DNA of 6,713 nucleotides, from assembly GCA_041485385.1 (NCBI GenBank), contig JBGPJM010000253.1, forward strand, positions 1 to 6,713, read 5' to 3'. The notes under the pieces are model-generated. The model was not told the DNA's origin. It worked only from the letters and a program-made list of their open reading frames with translations, and did not search any database. Made by a program: the position numbers and the translations under genes. Shown one piece after another: positions 1 through 5,446 of the stretch. Position 1 is the first letter of the stretch. Every line of letters starts with the position of its first letter. Origin of the DNA: JBGPJM01 sp041485385. GTDB lineage: Bacteria > Planctomycetota > Phycisphaerae > Phycisphaerales > UBA1924.

Positions 1-50
1 ATCGGAGGCCCGCTAACCGCCCGCCACGCGGGCCCAGGGAGTCCCTTGCC

Positions 51-64
51 TATGTCCGGACATA
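51..64. promoter_or_regulatory. Perfect 14-base palindrome
   Basis: TATGTCCGGACATA is its own reverse complement. It lies about 100 bases beyond the stop of the 536-residue gene, in the only stretch of the left end (1-165) without coding sequence. It could be an operator for a gene beyond the left edge or a chance palindrome; no T-run follows on either strand, so it does not look like an intrinsic terminator. The rest of 1-165 shows nothing I can name apart from weak hairpins of 5-6 base pairs at 134-148 and 157-177. Confidence 0.3.
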
Positions 65-165
65 ACCGCACCCCCCGGATGCAAAAGAGCCAATCCCGGC
101 TCCGCACGCCTCTTGACATCGGACGCTCTCTCATGGATGGGAGATCCAAGGCCACACCAGATGGC

Positions 166-1776
166 TCACCGATCTGGAGCGTCGAACGCGAGGTCGTGGT
201 CGTCGATCGGGATGTTGATCTCGGGGTGGTAGTGCGTGGTGGACTCGGTCCGGAACGGCTCGCCGGGACCCGGCACGCTATGGGCCTCCCGCAGTCTGGA
301 CAGCAGGCCAGGCGGGGCGTTCTTGTCCTTGGCGGCCAAGCGTTCGATCTCGGTGAGCCGCTGCCGCATCGAGCTGGGGTCGAAGTCGTGCATCGTGAAG
401 ATACGCCGCAGAAGGAACGTCTCGGCATCGATCCACAGCGTGTTGTCGCTCCCTCGCGAGTATCGGCAGAGGATGCGGTGGCACGAGCGGCCGTCGACCG
501 ATTCCTCGCCATCGTGGCGAGACTCAGCTACAACTTCTACGCTGAGCAAAGACTTGCTGCCGAGGTCCGGCATCAGGAGGTGCGGGATCGTGTACGCAGA
601 GCCGCCGGAGACGCCGGTCGCGCCGGCGAGCGCCATGGACAACGACGCCGGGGGCTCCCGGTCCGGCCTTATCGACCACCACCTTCTCACAACGTCGCCT
701 GCGGCGACGATGAGGTACCGCTTCCAGTTCTCCTCCGGGCCGATGTCGCGTTCCTTGAATTCGAATCGGAAGCGATCGGGGCGGGCGAACCGGGTAAGGA
801 ACGGCTTGCTCGTCGTGCGGCGCTGCCGCGGCTGCTCGTGGATGAAGCTGGTGACCACGTCGCCGGTGTCCCGGTACGAGGTGCACGTGGCGTAGGCCTC
901 GTGGGCACGCTCGAGGATGTCGGCCGCGGAGAGCGGCGGCGAGAGACTGGTCGATGGGCGGCGGGGCTCGGCGGGAATCGGGCTCGCCGGTTTCGCAGGC
1001 CCCGCCGGCGCGTCTGGTTGCTTCGGCGCGTCGAACTCGAAGGCGTGCTCGTCGAGCGGCACGTCGATCTCCGGGTGGTAGACCGTGGTTGTCTCGGTGC
1101 GAAAGCCGGCGGCGAGCAGGAGCGTCTGCCGGAGCCTGGGCGCGAGGTCCGGGTCGGTGGCCTGGGCTTCGGCCGCGCGGCGACGGAGGTCTTCAAGTTC
1201 CGGTGGGGACCGCGGAGGCTCGGCGGCGAACGCCTTGGTTTCCAGGATTCGACGAAGGAGCAAGCTCTCGGCGTCAATCCACCATGTCTCCTCGCCCCCG
1301 CGATCGAACCGGCAGAAGATCCGGTGGCACGGGCGGCCGTCGATCGGCTCTTCGCCCTCGTATCGCGACTCGGTCACACGTTCCACCACGCGCCGGTTGA
1401 GCTCGGGCATGAGCAGGCACGGCACCGTGTGCGAGGAGCCGCCGGAGACTCCGGCGGCGCCGCCCAGGGCGTTCGCCAGCGTTTCCGGGTGCTGCTCCTC
1501 CGGCTTGATGGACCACCACCGCCGCACCACGCCCGCGCCGGCGACGATGAGGTAGCGCTGCCAATCCTCCTCGGGGCCGATATCGCGGTTCCTGAACTCG
1601 AATCGGAAGCGGTCCGGCCGCGCGAAGCGCGTCGAGAACGGCGTGCTGGTAGTGCGCCTGTGCGGGTGCTGTTGCTCGTGGATGAAAACCGTGACCACGT
1701 CCCCTGTGTCGCGGTAGGAGGCGCAGGATGCGTAGGTGTCGCGGACGCGCTCGAGGATTTCGGCCGGAGGGGGCAT
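166..1776 (-). CDS. Two-domain tandem-duplicated protein, LolA/LolB-like (tentative)
   Basis: This 536-residue protein consists of two copies of one domain, at residues about 6-251 and 286-534. They are joined by a Pro/Ala-rich linker (about 252-285). Each copy opens with ILER...Y(A)xC-SYRDTGDVVT, continues with FARPDRFRFEF, RDIGPEE, RYLIVA and VVRRWWSI, then GVSGGS, GR(P/S)CHRI, W-IDAE, LLRRI, and ends with YHPEI(D/N)(V/I)P followed by F(D)AP. About 65 of the first 86 aligned residues are identical, and most changes are conservative (E/D, R/K, S/T). From memory the pattern (RPDRFRFEF, an IDAE/LLRRI pair, closing beta strands) resembles planctomycete proteins annotated as LolA-like, which would be an open beta-barrel binding lipid or lipoprotein; this is inference. 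The ATG at 1776 is the only start: no ATG, GTG or TTG occurs between it and an in-frame stop at 1876-1878. Oddly, there is no signal peptide. No Shine-Dalgarno sequence is visible. Cysteines in GR(P/S)CHRI and two residues beyond RI (FC/LC) are conserved in both copies. Confidence 0.85.
   Translation of the reverse strand: MPPPAEILERVRDTYASCASYRDTGDVVTVFIHEQQHPHRRTTSTPFSTRFARPDRFRFEFRNRDIGPEEDWQRYLIVAGAGVVRRWWSIKPEEQHPETLANALGGAAGVSGGSSHTVPCLLMPELNRRVVERVTESRYEGEEPIDGRPCHRIFCRFDRGGEETWWIDAESLLLRRILETKAFAAEPPRSPPELEDLRRRAAEAQATDPDLAPRLRQTLLLAAGFRTETTTVYHPEIDVPLDEHAFEFDAPKQPDAPAGPAKPASPIPAEPRRPSTSLSPPLSAADILERAHEAYATCTSYRDTGDVVTSFIHEQPRQRRTTSKPFLTRFARPDRFRFEFKERDIGPEENWKRYLIVAAGDVVRRWWSIRPDREPPASLSMALAGATGVSGGSAYTIPHLLMPDLGSKSLLSVEVVAESRHDGEESVDGRSCHRILCRYSRGSDNTLWIDAETFLLRRIFTMHDFDPSSMRQRLTEIERLAAKDKNAPPGLLSRLREAHSVPGPGEPFRTESTTHYHPEINIPIDDHDLAFDAPDR
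175..921 (-). repeat. Internal duplication in the 536-residue gene, copy 2 (C-terminal domain)
   Basis: This stretch encodes residues 286-534, the C-terminal copy. Its central loop before the closing strands is less conserved than the first 120 residues: copy 1 has a charged Pro/Glu/Arg stretch with LEDLRRRAAEA, whereas copy 2 has LTEIERLAAKDK. The ends, with YHPEI and FDAP, match again. The higher divergence in the middle suggests a loop under weak constraint. Confidence 0.85.
1024..1761 (-). repeat. Internal duplication in the 536-residue gene, copy 1 (N-terminal domain)
   Basis: This stretch encodes residues 6-251, the N-terminal copy of the duplicated domain. At the DNA level it aligns with 175-921; for example TCGAATCGGAAGCG occurs in both at corresponding places. 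The two copies are offset by about 840 bases (280 codons), which keeps the reading frame, consistent with an in-frame tandem duplication or the fusion of two neighbouring paralogues. Confidence 0.85.
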
Positions 1777-2017
1777 GGCGGTCCGGAGAGATACGTCGGA
1801 TGAGGGACGGCGGATCTGGAGGAGCGGATGGCGTAGAGACGAGAGCTGGGGGTAGGGTGAGGGGAGAGTCCTGCGCTAGTGCGCGACCTCTGCGGGCGGT
1901 TGGGGGCTTGGGGTGTGCTGGAAGTCGGATGTCCGCCCTGGGATTACGAGGCGGGCCTGTCTCGGGGTTGTTCGCCTCGTGGACTTGTGGCCCAGGCGAA
2001 GCGAGCCCTTTCGAGCG

Positions 2018-2037
2018 GCGGCGGGAGAACCCGCCGC
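2018..2037 (-). terminator. GC-rich hairpin just after the 360-residue gene
   Basis: A perfect 8-base-pair stem (GCGGCGGG / CCCGCCGC) with a 4-base loop begins 6 bases beyond the stop codon of the secreted-protein gene. On the minus strand no T-run follows, so it is not a canonical intrinsic terminator, but its position suggests a transcript end or a 3' stabiliser. The remainder of the 267-base gap (1777-2017) shows no gene, no convincing promoter and no further repeat. It is Pro/Arg/Ser-rich in every minus-strand frame and contains no hydrophobic segment. Confidence 0.45.
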
Positions 2038-2043
2038 GCCCTT

Positions 2044-3126
2044 CTACTTCCTTGGTTCAACTGCGGGAAGGGCCGGCTCGGGGTCGGCGCCGGGGAAGGT
2101 GAACGTGGTCGCGGCCGTCGGAGTCTCGACGTTGTCGTCGGACCCGGAGAAGATCGTGCAGGTCGCCGCGGATGTCGTCTCTTCGACGCGATCGATCCTG
2201 ACCGTTCCGAACCATTGACCCCGGCGGTAGGTGAACTCCATGCCGACGTAGACGCCCTGGTTCAGGCCGCCATCGAGCTCGAGTTTGGTCTCGCGGACAT
2301 CAACGCCGCGGGTCACGTTCTGCTGCGGGAGCGCGCTTGCCTTCGTCACCCTCAAGCTCAGCGGCTTCTCGACGATGAGCCTGGCGTACTCGGGCGGGAG
2401 CCTGGGGCGCCCGGGCGGGGTGGTCTCGGGGATGTTGCGCGGGTCGCCGCCCTCGACCCGGAGCGGGATGCCGCGCATCTTCTCCCGCGCGTGCCCGCCC
2501 TCGTTGTAGTTGTTGACGAGCTTGAGCATCTGGGTCTGGGGGACGAGGTACCGCCGGTCGCCCCATGGAACGAAGTAGAGCGTCTCGCTCATGAACCTGG
2601 AGATGCCGGCATCGGGGGGGATCGCGAGCCTGAGCTTCAATCCGCCCGGGAAGGCCTCGGCGACGTCGCCGCGGTTGCCGTCGTAGAGGCCCAGGCAGCC
2701 GCGCCAGGTGTAGGTGATGCCCGACTTGGGCGCGAGCTTGATCTCGATGTTGGTGGCGAGCCCGTCCCCGGTGAAGTACTCGCCGGCCCACTCCTTGGCC
2801 CAGTCATCGTCCTTGAGCGCGGCGCGGTCGAGGGCGGCCAGCTCGGCGACGATCCGGGCATCTTGCGATTCGGACGGCGCGGGCTCGCGAACGGGCCTCG
2901 TGCGCCGTCCATCCACGCCGTCGACCCCCGGCTTCTTCGGCTCGACGGACCGGTCGGGGGGAGTCGCGACGGGGCGCGGCTGGGGTGCGGTGGCTCGCCG
3001 TGCCGATGCGAACGGCGGGGCGGCCAGGGCCGTGGCCGCGGCGGCCAGGAAGGCGAGCCAGGCAAGGGGACGACTGGGGGACGGGGTGACTCGGGGGCGC
3101 GGGGATGGGGTGCCGCGGGGCCTCAT
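2044..3126 (-). CDS. Secreted protein of unknown function with possible small C-terminal beta-barrel
   Basis: This is a 360-residue exported protein. Residues 1-20 are Pro/Arg/Ser-rich (MRPRGTPSPR...), 21-41 form a hydrophobic core (LAWLAFLAAAATALAAPPFA) and ASA-RRA around 40-45 is a plausible signal peptidase site. A disordered Pro-rich stretch (46-85) follows, then a short helix (about 89-105). The globular part is at 110-225, with conspicuous WAGEYFTGDG, NIEIKLAPKSGITYTW-GCLGLYDGNRGD, AFPGGLKL, ETLYFVPWGDRRYLVP and LVNNYNEGG. I remember similar uncharacterised planctomycete proteins but no functional name. After a Pro-rich hinge (PPGRPRLPPEYARL), residues 275-330 (LNQGVYVGMEF...GTVRIDRVE) resemble the small beta-barrel at the end of FlgT-like proteins, where LG-x-QGVKVGD-F is typical; this is inference. 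No catalytic motif is seen. The start and upstream region are shared with the next gene upstream, which supports this ATG. The protein probably acts in the periplasm or outer envelope. Confidence 0.85.
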   Translation of the reverse strand: MRPRGTPSPRPRVTPSPSRPLAWLAFLAAAATALAAPPFASARRATAPQPRPVATPPDRSVEPKKPGVDGVDGRRTRPVREPAPSESQDARIVAELAALDRAALKDDDWAKEWAGEYFTGDGLATNIEIKLAPKSGITYTWRGCLGLYDGNRGDVAEAFPGGLKLRLAIPPDAGISRFMSETLYFVPWGDRRYLVPQTQMLKLVNNYNEGGHAREKMRGIPLRVEGGDPRNIPETTPPGRPRLPPEYARLIVEKPLSLRVTKASALPQQNVTRGVDVRETKLELDGGLNQGVYVGMEFTYRRGQWFGTVRIDRVEETTSAATCTIFSGSDDNVETPTAATTFTFPGADPEPALPAVEPRK

Positions 3127-3181
3127 GGGGGAATGTACGCGGTTGGGTGGTGGGTTCGGCAGGGAATCTGTGAAATCGGGA
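3102..3181 (-). repeat. Duplicated promoter-plus-start block, copy 1
   Basis: This 80-base block matches 4563-4642 at 70 of 80 positions without a gap. It contains about 55 bases upstream of the 360-residue gene, its ATG, and the first seven to eight codons. Past 3181 the similarity seems to continue weakly with insertions (for example a shared GGGCGTGGG), but I cannot fix the boundary by eye. The proteins downstream of the two copies are unrelated after residue 10. Confidence 0.9.
3132..3137 (-). promoter_or_regulatory. Candidate -10 element (TACATT) for leaderless transcript
   Basis: Read on the minus strand, TACATT fits the bacterial TAnnnT -10 pattern and ends 5 bases before the ATG at 3126, with CCCCC between. 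Transcription would start at or within a base or two of the A of the ATG. No Shine-Dalgarno sequence could be present in such a transcript, and none is seen. A -35 box is unclear: a CTGCCG sequence lies about 19 bases upstream. Confidence 0.5.
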
Positions 3182-3253
3182 GGTCTCGGGGTCGGGCGTG
3201 GGGTGGTGGTGGGTTCGGGGGGTGGCGCGGCGGTGCCGGCCGGCTGTTGGCGA

Positions 3254-3270
3254 TGAGGCCGTCGGCCTCA
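3254..3270 (-). terminator. Hairpin overlapping the stop codon of the 439-residue gene
   Basis: TGAGGCC and GGCCTCA form a perfect 7-base-pair stem with a 3-base loop. The first three bases on the minus strand are the TGA stop codon itself. No T-run follows. A 10-base palindrome, GCCGGCCGGC, lies 9 bases further on (3235-3244). Together these may terminate or protect the transcript of the 439-residue gene. Confidence 0.4.
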
Positions 3271-4587
3271 GAGGCCGTCTCCCGGCCGCTCGATGGCTGA
3301 TCGATCCGCGAACCGATACGAGATGAGCGCTTCAGCCGGGGTAAACGCCAAGAATGGGCCGGGCTGGGTCGGGCCCGAACTGATAGACGATCCGTCTCCC
3401 AGTTGCAATCGAAATCGCTTGGGCATCCCTGGGATCGCAAACTCTGCGGGTGGCGCGGCGTCAAGGTCCCAGACCACTGTCGAACGGGGTGTACCGTCGG
3501 GAGCAGTTTTCGAAATGCTTATCCGACCGAGGCCCGACGCGACTGCATGGTGTTGGATGAGAAACTCTGCGTCGCGCATCCGAACTCGGACAGGGAGGCC
3601 CGGCCGAAGGAGGGACTGAACATAGAGAAGTTGTTGACGAGGACCTCGCGCGAGCAGGGCATCCGCGGCGGCGATCCGTATCGACGGCACAGCGATCGAC
3701 GCGCCCGCGGCTGCCAGAACGATGATGCCTACGACCAGCACGACGCGGCGGGCGCGCCGCGCGGCCCGGTGAGGCAAGAGGATCCATGCGATCGCCGGAG
3801 GGCTCTGTTGAAGGTCGCGGCCGCATTCGGGGCACCGCGATGAGCCAGGCGCAGAAACGTCGTACCCACAGCCCGTGCATTCCAGCATCGGATGGTTCGC
3901 GGCCCGGCTCATCGCCCGTCGAGCGGCCCGACTCGCAAAGCACAGCAGGAGAACCGAGATCACGCCGGTGGCGACGCACAGCGAGGCAGCGCCGGGAAAG
4001 ACGTGCCACTGATCGGCCCGCTCAGGCTGTAACAGGTACGGCGGCAACGAACACGCGATCCCGGCGAGGAACGCCACGAACGGGGGCAGTACGAGCGCCC
4101 GTTGGAATCGAGCGAGTGCGGCATGGAGACCTTGCCGACGAGCGGACTCGGGAACCCCCAATCGGCGCAGCGCCGCGAGCACCCGTCGACGGAAGAGGAT
4201 CATCGTCGCCGCGAAGCATCCCGCGAAGAGGGCCGTTCCGCCGACGATTCCCGGTATGAGCTCGCACAGCGGGGCGGGAAGGTCGAGGATCCTGGCGTAC
4301 GACCGGTCGGCCTGAAGAGCGACTATGGGTGTGTCCGGCCCCCACAGCGCCAGGCTGGTCAGGCGAGGACGCCAAACAAAGAAACGTCGGTCGAGCAGCA
4401 GGGGGACCTGCTCGACCGAAGGATCGCCCGCGTCAACTTGTCTGACCGCCGAGATCTCACGGTGAAGCCGCAGGGCGGTCACGGGTATCCAGGCGCGATA
4501 ACCCCCCACGAGTGCCAGCGTACACATGAACGCCGCAAGCAGCGCGAGAGCGAGCGCCCGGGGGGATGGAGTGCCGCGCGGCCTCAT
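3268..4587 (-). CDS. Multi-helix membrane protein with internal zinc ribbon
   Basis: This is a 439-residue inner-membrane protein of unknown function. Hydrophobic segments lie at about 11-29, 107-132, 163-186, 199-217 and 281-300. Between the fourth and fifth is a zinc ribbon with C237, C240 (CTGCGY), C252 and C255 (CPECG), flanked by Arg-rich stretches (SRAARRAMSR before, HRAARRARR after), which by the positive-inside rule places it in the cytoplasm. The loop at 30-106 and the ~139-residue tail (301-439), which looks beta-rich, would then be periplasmic. The ribbon sits in the middle, whereas its neighbours carry it at or near the C-terminus. The start is set at 4587. A frame open further upstream would add 142 residues, but these run through the neighbouring gene, are His/Pro/Arg-rich, and lack the duplicated start block that marks 4587. 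The protein shares MRPRGTPSPR with the next gene downstream, then diverges completely. Confidence 0.8.
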   Translation of the reverse strand: MRPRGTPSPRALALALLAAFMCTLALVGGYRAWIPVTALRLHREISAVRQVDAGDPSVEQVPLLLDRRFFVWRPRLTSLALWGPDTPIVALQADRSYARILDLPAPLCELIPGIVGGTALFAGCFAATMILFRRRVLAALRRLGVPESARRQGLHAALARFQRALVLPPFVAFLAGIACSLPPYLLQPERADQWHVFPGAASLCVATGVISVLLLCFASRAARRAMSRAANHPMLECTGCGYDVSAPGSSRCPECGRDLQQSPPAIAWILLPHRAARRARRVVLVVGIIVLAAAGASIAVPSIRIAAADALLARGPRQQLLYVQSLLRPGLPVRVRMRDAEFLIQHHAVASGLGRISISKTAPDGTPRSTVVWDLDAAPPAEFAIPGMPKRFRLQLGDGSSISSGPTQPGPFLAFTPAEALISYRFADRSAIERPGDGL

Positions 4588-4642
4588 GGAGGAATGTACG
4601 CGGTCGGAGGGTGGGTTTGGCAGGGTTTCTGCGAAATCGGGA
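4563..4642 (-). repeat. Duplicated promoter-plus-start block, copy 2
   Basis: This is the partner of 3102-3181 (70/80 identical, no gap). It covers the start of the 439-residue gene and about 55 bases upstream. The strongest runs of identity are around the ATG and the TACATT element, and at the far edge (CCCGATTTC on the minus strand), which suggests that both the start region and the upstream edge are under constraint or that the copying was recent. Confidence 0.9.
4593..4598 (-). promoter_or_regulatory. Candidate -10 element (TACATT) for leaderless transcript
   Basis: TACATT on the minus strand ends exactly 5 bases before the ATG at 4587. The spacer is CCTCC, which has the sense of the 16S rRNA tail rather than its complement and so cannot serve as a ribosome-binding site. 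A CTGCCA about 19 bases upstream matches four of six bases of the -35 consensus, at a longer spacing than usual. Confidence 0.5.
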
Positions 4643-4736
4643 AGGGGGAGGCTCTGGCGGAAGGGCGGGCGTGGGTGCTGAGCGCCGGGGTGGCTCGTCA
4701 GGTGCGTCCGCGGTTGATCGGGCGTCGAGGGCGCGC

Positions 4737-5252
4737 TTAGGTCTCCCGCCGCTCGGGGGGACTGGCCTCCGCGGCCCCCCCGCTTCCGATCGAGCGTGTG
4801 GTCCCGCACTCCGGGCACGGGGCGGGGGCGATCAGGCCGGTGAGGTTGTAGCCGCAGGATGGGCAGTGGCCGGCGCGGGCGCGGCGGCGGGCGAGGGTGT
4901 CGAGGCGCCACGCCGCGGCGGTGGTGAGGAGGGTGAGTGTGGCGGGGATCCAGAGGGGGATGGTTAGGCGCCTCTCGCCGCGATCGGCCTCGGGATCGAG
5001 ACAGGGCCACCACTCAAAGTACCAGGTCGGAGTGGTGCCGTGCCCGACGTGGACGCCCGTCCATCCGGCGGATGAGTCGGGGTCGTAGCCGACGGAGATG
5101 CAACCTTCACCAATGTCGGCGAAGTATCCCTTCCTGTCCTGCCAGGACACATACCACGACCGCCCGCTTGCGATCCACGTCGCGACCAGCACGAGCGTCG
5201 CCGCAGTTCCGCCCCACTTGATGGTCCTCCTGATACTGGGGTGCGGGCGCAT
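4737..5252 (-). CDS. Small two-helix membrane protein with C-terminal zinc ribbon
   Basis: This is a 171-residue protein. Its first hydrophobic helix is at about 13-29 after a basic N-terminus. A ~65-residue aromatic-rich loop follows (SWYVSWQDRKGYF, TWYFEWWPCLD), then a second helix at about 97-115 (TIPLWIPATLTLLTTAAAW), an Arg-rich stop-transfer stretch (RLDTLARRRARAG) and a zinc ribbon with C130, C133 (CPSCGYNLTGL), C146 and C149 (CPECG). The order helix, exposed loop, IPLW helix, RRRAR, CPxCGYNLTGL is a pattern I recognise from many Phycisphaerales hypothetical proteins, with no known function. The topology would place the loop in the periplasm and the ribbon in the cytoplasm. A 149-base gap separates it from the next minus-strand gene; the divergent plus-strand gene begins 194 bases away. 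The ATG at 5252 is supported by the TACGCT element at the same distance as in the next two genes downstream. Confidence 0.85.
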   Translation of the reverse strand: MRPHPSIRRTIKWGGTAATLVLVATWIASGRSWYVSWQDRKGYFADIGEGCISVGYDPDSSAGWTGVHVGHGTTPTWYFEWWPCLDPEADRGERRLTIPLWIPATLTLLTTAAAWRLDTLARRRARAGHCPSCGYNLTGLIAPAPCPECGTTRSIGSGGAAEASPPERRET

Positions 5253-5257
5253 GGAGG

Positions 5258-5263
5258 AGCGTA
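5258..5263 (-). promoter_or_regulatory. Candidate -10 element (TACGCT) for leaderless transcript
   Basis: On the minus strand TACGCTCCTCCATG precedes the 171-residue gene and matches the TACATTCCTCCATG of the 439-residue gene in 12 of 14 positions. The element fits TAnnnT and ends 5 bases before the ATG. The sequence further upstream is unlike that of the duplicated block, so only the core is shared. Confidence 0.45.
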
Positions 5264-5272
5264 GTTAGGCCT

Positions 5273-5296
5273 TGGGCCCTGGGACGTGGGCCCTGG
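5273..5296. repeat. Short direct repeat of TGGGCCCTGG
   Basis: TGGGCCCTGG occurs at 5273-5282 and 5287-5296 with four bases between. Each copy contains the palindrome GGGCCC. It lies between the divergent genes, 21 to 44 bases upstream of the 171-residue gene, near the expected -35 position of its promoter, so it could be a pair of protein-binding sites. It may equally be local slippage. Confidence 0.35.
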
Positions 5297-5327
5297 TGGA
5301 TGCGGGATGCGGCCGCGCGGCGGTGAG

Positions 5328-5371
5328 CCCCCGCGGCCCGCTCACTGCGTTCGGGGCTCGTATCGAAAGTC
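5328..5371. repeat. 44-base dispersed repeat, copy A
   Basis: This copy is 43/44 identical to 6307-6350 and nearly identical to 6431-6471. It sits in the promoter region between the divergent zinc-ribbon genes. In this copy GAGCCCC (5325-5331) can pair with GGGGCTC (5353-5359), giving a 7-base-pair hairpin. A wider inverted repeat, GGTGAGCCCC at 5322-5331 and GGGGCTCACC at 5410-5419, encloses the whole copy. I do not know a named family for it. Confidence 0.75.
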
Positions 5372-5431
5372 GCCGAGTAATCGGGCGAAGGGCTTCCAGG
5401 ACGCAGGGCGGGGCTCACCCGACCTGCGCCG

Positions 5432-5437
5432 TAGACT
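5432..5437 (+). promoter_or_regulatory. Candidate -10 element (TAGACT) for the plus-strand gene
   Basis: TAGACT fits TAnnnT and ends 9 bases before the GTG start at 5447, which would give a leader of only about 2-4 bases. No Shine-Dalgarno sequence is present. No clear -35 box is seen 16-18 bases upstream, where the sequence is G/C-rich. Confidence 0.35.
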
Positions 5438-5446
5438 CACTCAACC

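Noticed and set aside
51..64. Intrinsic terminator at the TATGTCCGGACATA palindrome
   Set aside because: There is no loop and no T-run on either side; it is reported only as a palindrome.
46..1803. A 585-residue plus-strand open frame antisense to the 536-residue gene
   Set aside because: It mirrors the minus-strand gene. Between the two repeat copies the minus-strand residues differ mostly conservatively (E/D, R/K, S/T) and contain aromatic-rich family motifs. High G+C keeps antisense frames open by chance.
1879..3300. A 473-residue plus-strand open frame opposite the 360-residue gene
   Set aside because: It runs past both ends of the minus-strand gene into noncoding, low-complexity Gly/Arg sequence. 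The minus-strand gene has a signal peptide and a supported start.
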